This document shows positions 25,949 through 32,705 of a DNA stretch of 36,939 nucleotides, one piece after another. Within the stretch, counting starts at the first letter, position 1, and each line of letters starts with the position of its first letter. A model generated the notes under the pieces. It was not told the origin of the DNA. It made no database searches and was given only the letters and a program-made list of their open reading frames with translations. A program made the position numbers and the translations under genes. The DNA lies in assembly GCA_017960885.1 (NCBI GenBank), contig JAGCYI010000058.1:1-36939 (forward strand), written 5' to 3'. The DNA is from Bacteroidales bacterium (GTDB lineage Bacteria; Bacteroidota; Bacteroidia; Bacteroidales; UBA3824).

Positions 25949-27349
25949 TCAGTCTTCCGAATCATCGTCGGTGTGATTTTCATCATCACCGGCATTGTTT
26001 GTAATCATATTCAAAAAGCCGATTTCGTTGTCGTTGAGGAATCTCCACTGACCACGGGGAATACCTTTCTTGCTCAATCCTGCAAACATTATGCGGTCGA
26101 GTTTCTTAACCTCGTAGCCGAGAGCCTCAAAAATACGGCGTACAATACGGTTGCGGCCAGAATGTATCCTTATTTCAACTTCAGATTTAGAATCGGCATT
26201 AGGATAGATAATTTCATCAGCCTGGATAAAACCGTCTTCAAGGTCGAAACCTTCGGCAATACGGTCCATATCGGCACGAGAAACACCCTTGTCGAGCAAA
26301 ACGTGATAAACTTTCTGAATCTCGTTGCTGGGGTGAGTGAGTTTCTTAGCCAGGTCGCCATCGTTGGTAAAGAGCAATACGCCGGTGGTGTTGCGGTCTA
26401 AACGTCCAACGGGATAAACACGCTCTTTGCAAGCGCCCTCAATCAATTCCATAACAGTGTTGCGGGCATGAGGGTCGCGGAGTGTGGTTATATAATCCTT
26501 TGGTTTGTTGAGAATGATGTAGCGTTTGCGTTCAGGTTTCACAACGTGACCGCTGAACAATACCTCGTCGGTAAGGTTTACTTTTACGCCCATCTCGGTA
26601 ATAACTTCGCCATTAACGGTAACAAGACCCTGCTTAATCATCTTGTCGGCCTCGCGACGTGAGCACAAACCACTGTTCGACAAGAACTTGTTGAGACGAA
26701 TCTTGCCATCGTGGAGCATTACGTCGTCTTCGCTTTGAGCATCGTTCTCAATGGCTTTTTGACGACGGTCGCTATGGTCCCAATATTTTTTGTGGTGGTA
26801 TCCTTTTTCGTCAACGGTATACTTGCTGTTGCGGCGACGATAGTTATTATTGTCATAATTATATGAATTATAACGATTTCCATAACTTTCACCATCATTG
26901 TTCCAATTATCGTTGTTGTTGAAACGGTCGTTATTATAGCGGTCGTTGTTGTTGTAACGATCATTGTTGTAACGGCGATTTTGTCCGTAGCCGCCTTGAT
27001 AGTTGTTGTCGCGGTTTAAACTGCGTTTGTGATAGCCGTTGCCGCTACCGTAGTTGCCGCCGTTGTTGTCGTTGCTGCGGTATCCTTGACGACCACCGTT
27101 TCTGTCGCCCTGATAGCCACGGTCGTTGCCGTAGGATTTGCGGGGACGCGAATACTGACCATCACGGTTGTAATTGCGTTTTTGATAGCTGTTTCCATCG
27201 TTGTCGCGGCTAAAACTGCGATCGTTGTTGAAACTGTCGTTATCTTTTTTCACAAATATTCTTTTGCGGCGTGGTCTGCCGCCTTCGCTGTAGTTTTCGC
27301 GGGAATTGTTGTCCGAATAGGAGTTGCCGCGGTTGTAATTTTCGTCCAT
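25949..27349 (-). CDS. RsuA/RluB-family pseudouridine synthase with long disordered N-terminal tail
   Basis: 466 residues from the ATG at 27349; an upstream extension of the frame crosses the promoter and is rejected. Residues 1-205 are low complexity, dominated by Asn, Arg, Asp, Gly and Tyr (runs such as RYNNNDRYNNDRFNNND). An S4 RNA-binding domain follows (about 217-262; IRLNKFLSNSGLCSRREAD). The catalytic domain has the nucleophile Asp318 in VGRLDRNTTGVLLFTNDGDL, followed by SGRNRIVRRIFEALGYEV. The C-terminus is acidic. It isomerises uridine to pseudouridine in rRNA; RluB (23S) is the nearest type, but the exact site cannot be read from sequence. Fused basic tails are common in Bacteroidota versions. 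A -7 box TACATTTG lies at 27390-27383. Confidence 0.88.
   Translation of the reverse strand: MDENYNRGNSYSDNNSRENYSEGGRPRRKRIFVKKDNDSFNNDRSFSRDNDGNSYQKRNYNRDGQYSRPRKSYGNDRGYQGDRNGGRQGYRSNDNNGGNYGSGNGYHKRSLNRDNNYQGGYGQNRRYNNDRYNNNDRYNNDRFNNNDNWNNDGESYGNRYNSYNYDNNNYRRRNSKYTVDEKGYHHKKYWDHSDRRQKAIENDAQSEDDVMLHDGKIRLNKFLSNSGLCSRREADKMIKQGLVTVNGEVITEMGVKVNLTDEVLFSGHVVKPERKRYIILNKPKDYITTLRDPHARNTVMELIEGACKERVYPVGRLDRNTTGVLLFTNDGDLAKKLTHPSNEIQKVYHVLLDKGVSRADMDRIAEGFDLEDGFIQADEIIYPNADSKSEVEIRIHSGRNRIVRRIFEALGYEVKKLDRIMFAGLSKKGIPRGQWRFLNDNEIGFLNMITNNAGDDENHTDDDSED
26860..27340. repeat. Low-complexity repeat encoding the Asn/Arg/Gly/Tyr tail
   Basis: Degenerate short repeats such as CGTTGTTGTTG and GGTCGTTATTA on plus (AAC/AAT/CGN/TAN codons on minus) encode the disordered tail of the pseudouridine synthase. 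No exact long repeat unit is evident. It is likely to vary in length between strains. Confidence 0.65.
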
Positions 27350-27382
27350 TGTAGTTGCTATAATCGTGTTTGAAAATTTTTG

Positions 27383-27390
27383 CAAATGTA
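27383..27390 (-). promoter_or_regulatory. -7 element of the pseudouridine synthase gene
   Basis: Minus strand TACATTTG, exact TAnnTTTG, 33 bases before the ATG at 27349. The region 19 bases upstream is T-rich without TTTG. Confidence 0.45.
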
Positions 27391-27444
27391 AACAATTATT
27401 CCCGAAAAAAAATAATATTCTAAAAAATAAAATTGCAATTTTTT

Positions 27445-27475
27445 TTTGCACTTATAATAAAAAAGTGTACATTTG
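27445..27475 (+). promoter_or_regulatory. Promoter of the Ser/Thr kinase gene
   Basis: TTTG (27445-27448), 19-base spacer, TACATTTG (27468-27475), a perfect match. The ATG at 27501 follows 25 bases later. This excludes the TTG start at 27480 as too near the transcription start. Confidence 0.75.
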
Positions 27476-27500
27476 AACTTTGAATTTAAAAAAGAAATTT

Positions 27501-29540
27501 ATGTCGATAGAAAGAATGAAAATGCTGATACAGTCGGCGTGCGGAGATGGCACTCTGAGCGATGTTGACCGTCAACTCTTGGAGAAAAAAGCTTCCGACT
27601 TTGGTATCAGCCAAGACGAATTAAATAAAATGATCGATGCTGAACTCAACGGAGCGTCAGCAGACGATTCGGAATTGGAGGGCTCAGGATTTGTTACAGA
27701 GGCATCCGCAGCCGCACCTCCTCCCCCACCACAACCCCAGCCTCAACCCGAACCGGCTCCGGCTCCGGCACCAGAGCCTGCACCTGTGCAACCTGCCGAA
27801 TCTGAAGGTTCTGGCTTCATTACAGAGGCTTCGCAGTCGTCGGCTACCACATTGCAGACTCAGCAAACTTCGTCGACCTCGTCGGCAGGCATTTCTCAGG
27901 CTGCTTTTGGTCAGAGTATGGCTGTTTCGTCGCGTTTTACCGATGTTAAGCCAATGTCGTCTCAAGGCGCTATGAGCACAGTTTATCAAGGCAAACAATA
28001 CGGCAAATGGATTATTATCAAGCGTATCAAACCACAGTTTAAAGATAACGAGGACTATAAAAGCCTGTTTTTCAAGGAGTTTGAAAACGCTTACCATCTC
28101 GACCACCCAAATATCGTTCGCATATTAGACAAAGGCGAGGACGAGGAAGGCGCATTCTACACAATGGAATACGTTGACGGTCAAAGTCTTACCGATTTAA
28201 TCAAGACTGGTCGCACTGTAAAAGACGAGCGTCTTACCAAAAAATTGTTTTCGCAGATGCTCGACGCCCTTTCCTACGTTCACAAAAAACAGATTATCCA
28301 CCGCGACCTCAAACCCGACAACATGATTGTCACATATCGTGGCGACAATGTAAAGATATTGGATTTTGGTCTCGCAAGTGCCGATTATTTCGACGACGAC
28401 CTCGTAAAAGTGGGTACTCCCAAATATGCGGCTCCCGAACAGATGACCAAGGGCAATGAGGTTGACCAGCGTGCCGACATCTACGCTCTCGGACTGATAC
28501 TTTTGGAAATGACCACCGGCAATCTCAACGACAAAAATGCCGACACCGTTAAAAATCCTAATTTCCAAGAGATTATCCGCAAATCTACCAAGCAGAATCG
28601 CGAGGAGAGATTTTACGACTGCCAAGAGATTATGGAGGTGTTGAACCGTCCTGTGCCTGCCGCGCCCGTTACCCCGCCGGTGACACAAGCTGCTCCCACT
28701 CCCGAACCTCCCAAGGTTGAGACCCCGAAACCCGCTCCTCAAACCGCAGCTCAGCCTAAGACCGAGATTGTGGAGGAGAAGAAAAAATCAAAAGCACCTT
28801 TATTAATAATATTGCTTTTTTTGCTCGTAGGATTAGGCGTGGGTGCATACTTCCTTTTCCTCAAAGACAAAGGAGACAATCCCGAAGCCGACAACAACAA
28901 CAATCCGCCTATCGAGAATCCTACCGACAATAATCAAGGTGCTAACAATCAGGATAATAACCAAGGTAACAACAACCAACAGCAAACTCCTGAACCTCAG
29001 CCGCAACCCAATCCTACTCCTGCTCCCGACAATAGTCAGCAAAACGAGGAGGATGCCGAACTGTCTGCCCTCACAAAACAGGGCAACGCTTGTTTCGACG
29101 AAAAGAATGTGGCTCGTGCTCTCACCTATTATAATAAGGCGTTGCAAATTAAACCCGACTATGCGCCTGCCAAGGAGAAAGCTGCCAAATGCACCGAATT
29201 ATTAAACGCCACAAGCACCAAAAATCTGTCGCAACAGCGCGGCACAAGTCCCGACGGTACTGGCGACAAACTTGGATTTGTAGATGCAAATGGTTATGTG
29301 TTAATTGATTATCTATATGCCTCTTGTCCCAATGGTTTCCAAACCGACTACGGTATTTGTCTGCAAAAAGATAAAAACGGCAAGTACGGATTCATCGACA
29401 ACAAAACCAAACTGCCATGCAGCGAATTTATCTACAACAGCGTTTACGGACAGCCAGCCTACGGATTCTCGTGCAAAGACAACAGCGGAAAGCGTTGGAA
29501 AATTATCTTAAAAGGCGAGACATCCATCCAACCTATGTAA
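27501..29540 (+). CDS. Transmembrane Hanks-type Ser/Thr protein kinase with TerB-like N-terminus, TPR and WG-like C-terminus
   Basis: 679 residues. Residues 1-50 resemble a TerB-type helical segment (CGDGTLSDVDRQLLEKKA). A Pro/Ala-rich linker (72-99) follows, flanked by two copies of EGSGF(V/I)TEAS (60-69, 102-111). The kinase domain spans about 145-385, with Lys174 (IIIKRI), HRD Asp269 in IIHRDLKPDN, DFG Asp288 and APE in YAAPEQM, all intact. After another Pro-rich linker comes one membrane helix (432-455). An Asn/Gln/Pro-rich stretch, a TPR pair (about 520-570) and a C-terminal region with WG-repeat-like GFVDANGYVLIDYLY and YGFIDNKTKLPC make up the rest. The kinase is predicted cytoplasmic and the TPR/WG part periplasmic. 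The start at 27501 is set by the promoter. It is monocistronic, closed by the terminator at 29567-29606. Confidence 0.88.
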   Translation: MSIERMKMLIQSACGDGTLSDVDRQLLEKKASDFGISQDELNKMIDAELNGASADDSELEGSGFVTEASAAAPPPPPQPQPQPEPAPAPAPEPAPVQPAESEGSGFITEASQSSATTLQTQQTSSTSSAGISQAAFGQSMAVSSRFTDVKPMSSQGAMSTVYQGKQYGKWIIIKRIKPQFKDNEDYKSLFFKEFENAYHLDHPNIVRILDKGEDEEGAFYTMEYVDGQSLTDLIKTGRTVKDERLTKKLFSQMLDALSYVHKKQIIHRDLKPDNMIVTYRGDNVKILDFGLASADYFDDDLVKVGTPKYAAPEQMTKGNEVDQRADIYALGLILLEMTTGNLNDKNADTVKNPNFQEIIRKSTKQNREERFYDCQEIMEVLNRPVPAAPVTPPVTQAAPTPEPPKVETPKPAPQTAAQPKTEIVEEKKKSKAPLLIILLFLLVGLGVGAYFLFLKDKGDNPEADNNNNPPIENPTDNNQGANNQDNNQGNNNQQQTPEPQPQPNPTPAPDNSQQNEEDAELSALTKQGNACFDEKNVARALTYYNKALQIKPDYAPAKEKAAKCTELLNATSTKNLSQQRGTSPDGTGDKLGFVDANGYVLIDYLYASCPNGFQTDYGICLQKDKNGKYGFIDNKTKLPCSEFIYNSVYGQPAYGFSCKDNSGKRWKIILKGETSIQPM

Positions 29541-29566
29541 CAGATTGTTAATTAATTTATAAAATT

Positions 29567-29606
29567 AAAGCGCCGGTTGAAGATTTTTCAACCGGCGCTT
29601 TTTTTG
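29567..29606. terminator. Strong intrinsic terminator after the kinase gene (usable both ways)
   Basis: AAAGCGCCGGTTGAA (29567-29581) pairs perfectly with TTCAACCGGCGCTTT (29587-29601) around a 5-base loop, followed by T residues to 29606. It lies between the convergent kinase and lipoprotein genes. Confidence 0.92.
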
Positions 29607-29625
29607 TACTAATTAATTAATGTGC

Positions 29626-30012
29626 CTATTCTGCCTTCATAATCACATCCACCATTTCTCCCTTGGTGCCAGGAGTGATGGATACTTCAGATGTATCGTT
29701 TTTGAGAACGCCGGCGCGATCTTCGAACACAACAAAGACATTACCTTTGGTGCAGGCTTCAGGAAGATGAATTTCGTAGAAACCATCAGAATTTGTAACG
29801 GCTGTGTATTTAGTAGTGCCAAGTGTTACACTTACGTTCACTTTTTCAACCGAAAGAGTTTCGCCTTTTTGGTTTACAGTCTTCACCTTGCCGTAAACCA
29901 AGTACGGATTGTCTTCGTCTTCATGCGGTGGCATTCCATAGCAGGCCGTGAGTGCGCCGATACCAAAAAACGCAACAACTGCCGCAGTCACCTTTTTCCA
30001 TGTTATTTTCAT
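29626..30012 (-). CDS. Radical SAM-associated putative lipoprotein (rSAM/lipoprotein system)
   Basis: 128 residues with a lipoprotein signal: a hydrophobic stretch and lipobox ALTAC, Cys24, followed by YGMPPHEDED. The rest (about 38-126) is a carboxypeptidase-regulatory-like beta sandwich: YGKVKTVNQKGE, then TNSDGFYEIHLPEA. The cysteine-tyrosine-glycine-x-Pro start after the lipobox and the place directly downstream of a radical SAM/SPASM gene (32-base gap) match the uncharacterised TIGR04134/TIGR04133 lipoprotein-enzyme pairs of Bacteroidales. The assumption that the enzyme modifies this protein is family-level inference; the modified residue is unknown. Acidic residues after the lipobox may direct it to the surface (also inference). 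Confidence 0.78.
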   Translation of the reverse strand: MKITWKKVTAAVVAFFGIGALTACYGMPPHEDEDNPYLVYGKVKTVNQKGETLSVEKVNVSVTLGTTKYTAVTNSDGFYEIHLPEACTKGNVFVVFEDRAGVLKNDTSEVSITPGTKGEMVDVIMKAE

Positions 30013-30044
30013 AATGCGTTAAATTTAAATTGTTTATAATAGTT

Positions 30045-31133
30045 TTAACTGTTAAATAATTCTGCATAATTGCACCTTGCCACGCCGTCGGTGAGTCCCG
30101 AATGAAGGTGCATACCGTTGCCGAGACACTTGTTCCATTGCGAGCAATCGGCACATTTGCCTTGTTTAGCCCAAGTGCGGTCGCGCATAACAGCATAGCC
30201 GTTGTTCCAAATGTCGGAAAAACTGCGTTCATAAATATTCCCCTGAATAAAATCCTTGGCGCGGACACTCAGACAGCCAGTAACATTGCCGTCGCACATC
30301 ACAGAGGCGATATTCACACCGGCGCGGCAGAAAAAGAAAAAGTCTCTTACCTTCAACTCATAATCGCCGAGCCAGCCTTCGCACGAATAGTTGAGGTGAA
30401 TCTTGTCGCCAAAATCCTTTCGAGTTTCGGCAATGAAATCCATCAATCCCCGATATTGCAAACGGCTGATTGATAATTGGTTAAAATTGTCACTTGCACG
30501 TCCTTCTGGGAAAATTGAAAATATACGCCAATGCTTGATGCCATGGTCGATCAAAAACTGCCGAAAATCTCTCAAACTATCGTAGTTGAACGAGTTTACA
30601 CAAGTGATAACATCGAACATAAATCTACGGAGTTTTGAATATTCAGTAGCCAGATTGATAGCCGACATCACACGCTCAAACCCTAATGGATTCTGACGCA
30701 GGCGGTTGTGTTCGGGTTCAAAACCGTCGATACTAAAACTCATACTGTCCATACCAGCATTAATAAGCGAGCGGAACCTGTTTTCGGTGAGCAACATACC
30801 ATTTGTAACAATACCCCAATGGAACCCACGCTGAATAATCTCTCTGCCGGCATCTTCCAAATCGTTGCGCAGGAGAGGTTCGCCGCCGGTGATACAGATT
30901 GTAAGCTTGTCGGCTGTGCCAGAGGATTTTATATCGTCTAAAACCTTTACAAAATCAGCCACAGGCATATCTTCCTGCTCCGACTTTTTGAGGCAGTCGC
31001 TTCCACAGTGCAAACATGAAAGGTTGCACTTGAGGGTGCACTCCCAAAACAAATAGTTAAGCGTATGCCGCTTTATCTCATTATCGCGGTAACGCCTGAA
31101 AACCAAATGTTTGAGAGAATTTGAAATAGACAT
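30045..31133 (-). CDS. Radical SAM/SPASM protein of the rSAM/lipoprotein system (TIGR04133-like)
   Basis: 362 residues from the ATG at 31133, chosen because the upstream extension (to 31241) is hydrophobic non-family sequence. The N-terminal radical SAM domain has the 4Fe-4S motif CNLSCLHC (Cys36, 40, 43), the SAM-contacting TGGEPLLR, and SIDG in the barrel. The C-terminus is a SPASM-type auxiliary cluster domain with CDGNVTGC, then GKCADCSQWNKC and a final Cys. SPASM enzymes usually modify peptides or proteins by radical chemistry. The neighbouring downstream lipoprotein is the obvious partner. It is divergent from the thioredoxin-like operon. A wholly different substrate cannot be excluded. 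Confidence 0.85.
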   Translation of the reverse strand: MSISNSLKHLVFRRYRDNEIKRHTLNYLFWECTLKCNLSCLHCGSDCLKKSEQEDMPVADFVKVLDDIKSSGTADKLTICITGGEPLLRNDLEDAGREIIQRGFHWGIVTNGMLLTENRFRSLINAGMDSMSFSIDGFEPEHNRLRQNPLGFERVMSAINLATEYSKLRRFMFDVITCVNSFNYDSLRDFRQFLIDHGIKHWRIFSIFPEGRASDNFNQLSISRLQYRGLMDFIAETRKDFGDKIHLNYSCEGWLGDYELKVRDFFFFCRAGVNIASVMCDGNVTGCLSVRAKDFIQGNIYERSFSDIWNNGYAVMRDRTWAKQGKCADCSQWNKCLGNGMHLHSGLTDGVARCNYAELFNS

Positions 31134-31245
31134 ATAACTAAAGTTTGATTCAATTTTACGTTTACAAAGATAAACAAAAAAATTCACTTTTTGGAATACA
31201 GCAAAAAAAAACGGCACTATTTTTCCCTTTTTTATATACATTGAT

Positions 31246-31253
31246 TATTTTTG
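31246..31253 (+). promoter_or_regulatory. -7 element for the envelope operon
   Basis: TATTTTTG, exact TAnnTTTG, 19 bases before the ATG at 31273. No TTTG lies 19 bases further up, only a T/C-rich tract. Confidence 0.45.
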
Positions 31254-31272
31254 TAGCCACAAACTTACAACA

Positions 31273-31701
31273 ATGAAACGATTACTAACTTTAGCATTGG
31301 TGATAACCATGTGTTTGGGTTGCGGCAGTGTCAACAGCCCAATGAACATGACACCGCTCGACACTCAAAATTTTAAAGAATATGTATTCGATACCGACAC
31401 TGTGTTTGAATACAAGAAACATGAACCTGCAGTAATATATTTTTATTCCCGACGAGTAAAAAACTGCGAAAAACAAACTCCGGAAGTGGAACAAATCGCA
31501 GGTGTGTACTCCAACGCGATACATTTTTACTGCGTCAACTACGAGGAGAATATCAAAATTGCCGAAGCATTCAAAATCAAAAAACTGCCTGCGTTTGTGT
31601 TCGTACCGCTAAACCCTAATATTCAAACAGTTTCGGGTGCGGTGCTCTCGTATCACGACCTGGAAAAAGCGTTCGACGATATTTTTGGAATAAACAAATA
31701 G
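31273..31701 (+). CDS. Thioredoxin-fold lipoprotein lacking the CXXC motif
   Basis: 142 residues with a lipoprotein signal (LALVITMCLGC; Cys17 likely lipidated). The mature part fits a thioredoxin fold: PAVIYFYSRRVKNCEKQTPEVEQIA aligns with the beta-strand and active-site helix, and FKIKKLPAFVFVP carries the cis-Pro loop. Where thioredoxins have CXXC, this protein has SRRVKNC with one Cys, so ordinary disulfide exchange is unlikely. It could be a structural or binding member. It starts a four-gene operon, with the GSCFA gene beginning 2 bases after its stop. Stated function is limited to the fold. Confidence 0.7.
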   Translation: MKRLLTLALVITMCLGCGSVNSPMNMTPLDTQNFKEYVFDTDTVFEYKKHEPAVIYFYSRRVKNCEKQTPEVEQIAGVYSNAIHFYCVNYEENIKIAEAFKIKKLPAFVFVPLNPNIQTVSGAVLSYHDLEKAFDDIFGINK

Positions 31702-31703
31702 AT

Positions 31704-32693
31704 ATGGTTAATCTCTACACCGAAGTTAAAATTCCTAAAACTCAGACTGTTATCAACTATAATAGCAATCTGATGTTTGTGGGGTCGTGCTTTGCCGACA
31801 ACATTGGAGAAATGTTTTTAAATGCGAAATTCCGCTGCTTGGCAAATCCTCTCGGTACACTTTATAATCCATTATCTATCAAAACATTATTCGAAATTCT
31901 CTCATCACAAAGAGCAATTACCGCAGAAGATTTTTTCAAAACCGGAAATCAATATAGCTCGTATCTGATGCACGGTGATTATTCCCACGAAGATCTTGAA
32001 TGTGCAGTTGCAAATGCCAACAATTCAATCAACTCGGCACGTAATTTTCTCAAAAACAACGACATAGTGTTCATTACCTTCGGCACCGCCTTTGTATATT
32101 ATCTCAACGAAAACAATATGCCTGTAGCAAACTGTCACAAACAGAATCCTAACTTGTTTACACGCAGAATGTTAAGCGTTGAGCAGTCGTCGGAGGCAAT
32201 CAAAAGTATCTGCCGCACCATCACCGAATATAATCCAAAAGCAAAAATTGTGTTGACGGTAAGTCCGATACGACATATTGCCGACGGAGCTACAGATAAC
32301 ACTCTGAGCAAAAGCACTTTGCTTTTAAGCGTTGCCGACATAGTGAAAACGCTCAACAATGTGGAGTATTTTCCATCTTACGAGATAATGATCGACGAAC
32401 TCCGCGACTACCGTTTTTATGAATCAAATCTCACACACCCATCAACAACGGCACGGGAGATTATTTTCGACAGGCTTACAACCACATTTTGCACCAAAGA
32501 AACCATAAATCAGATATCAAATGTGGCAAACTTTATGAAAAGTGTCCACCACAAAATACTATCGCCCGATTCGCCCGAAACCAAAAAGTTTGCACAAAGC
32601 CAATTGCAAAAAGCCATGCAACTTGAAGGGCAAAATATTGGTCTTGATTTATGTAAGGAAAAAAAATATTTCACTGAGATAATTCACAAATAA
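31704..32693 (+). CDS. GSCFA-domain protein (SGNH-hydrolase-like)
   Basis: 329 residues with the name-giving motif FVGSCFADNIGEMF near residue 26, NPLGTLYNP, VFITFGTAFVYYL and the late DYRFYESNLTHPSTTA containing the conserved His. The pattern resembles SGNH/GDSL esterases, with Ser or Cys in GSC and a C-terminal Asp-x-x-His equivalent. No signal peptide is seen, so it is probably cytoplasmic. The family is widespread in Bacteroidota and Alphaproteobacteria and has no firmly known substrate. It is tightly packed (2 bases) behind the thioredoxin-fold lipoprotein and 12 bases before the T9SS YDG protein. Confidence 0.87.
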   Translation: MVNLYTEVKIPKTQTVINYNSNLMFVGSCFADNIGEMFLNAKFRCLANPLGTLYNPLSIKTLFEILSSQRAITAEDFFKTGNQYSSYLMHGDYSHEDLECAVANANNSINSARNFLKNNDIVFITFGTAFVYYLNENNMPVANCHKQNPNLFTRRMLSVEQSSEAIKSICRTITEYNPKAKIVLTVSPIRHIADGATDNTLSKSTLLLSVADIVKTLNNVEYFPSYEIMIDELRDYRFYESNLTHPSTTAREIIFDRLTTTFCTKETINQISNVANFMKSVHHKILSPDSPETKKFAQSQLQKAMQLEGQNIGLDLCKEKKYFTEIIHK

Positions 32694-32705
32694 AACATTA
32701 TAATT

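Noticed and set aside
26860..27340. Possible CRISPR or tandem repeat array
   Set aside because: The repeated short units are not separated by unique spacers, are imperfect, and maintain the reading frame of the synthase tail.
27029..27373. Plus-strand Val/Ala-rich frame over the low-complexity region
   Set aside because: It is the complement of the Asn/Arg/Gly tail codons of the pseudouridine synthase, a typical shadow of low-complexity DNA.
31134..31241. N-terminal extension of the radical SAM protein
   Set aside because: The extra 36 residues are hydrophobic AT-rich sequence not typical of the family, and they reduce the divergent intergenic region to almost nothing.
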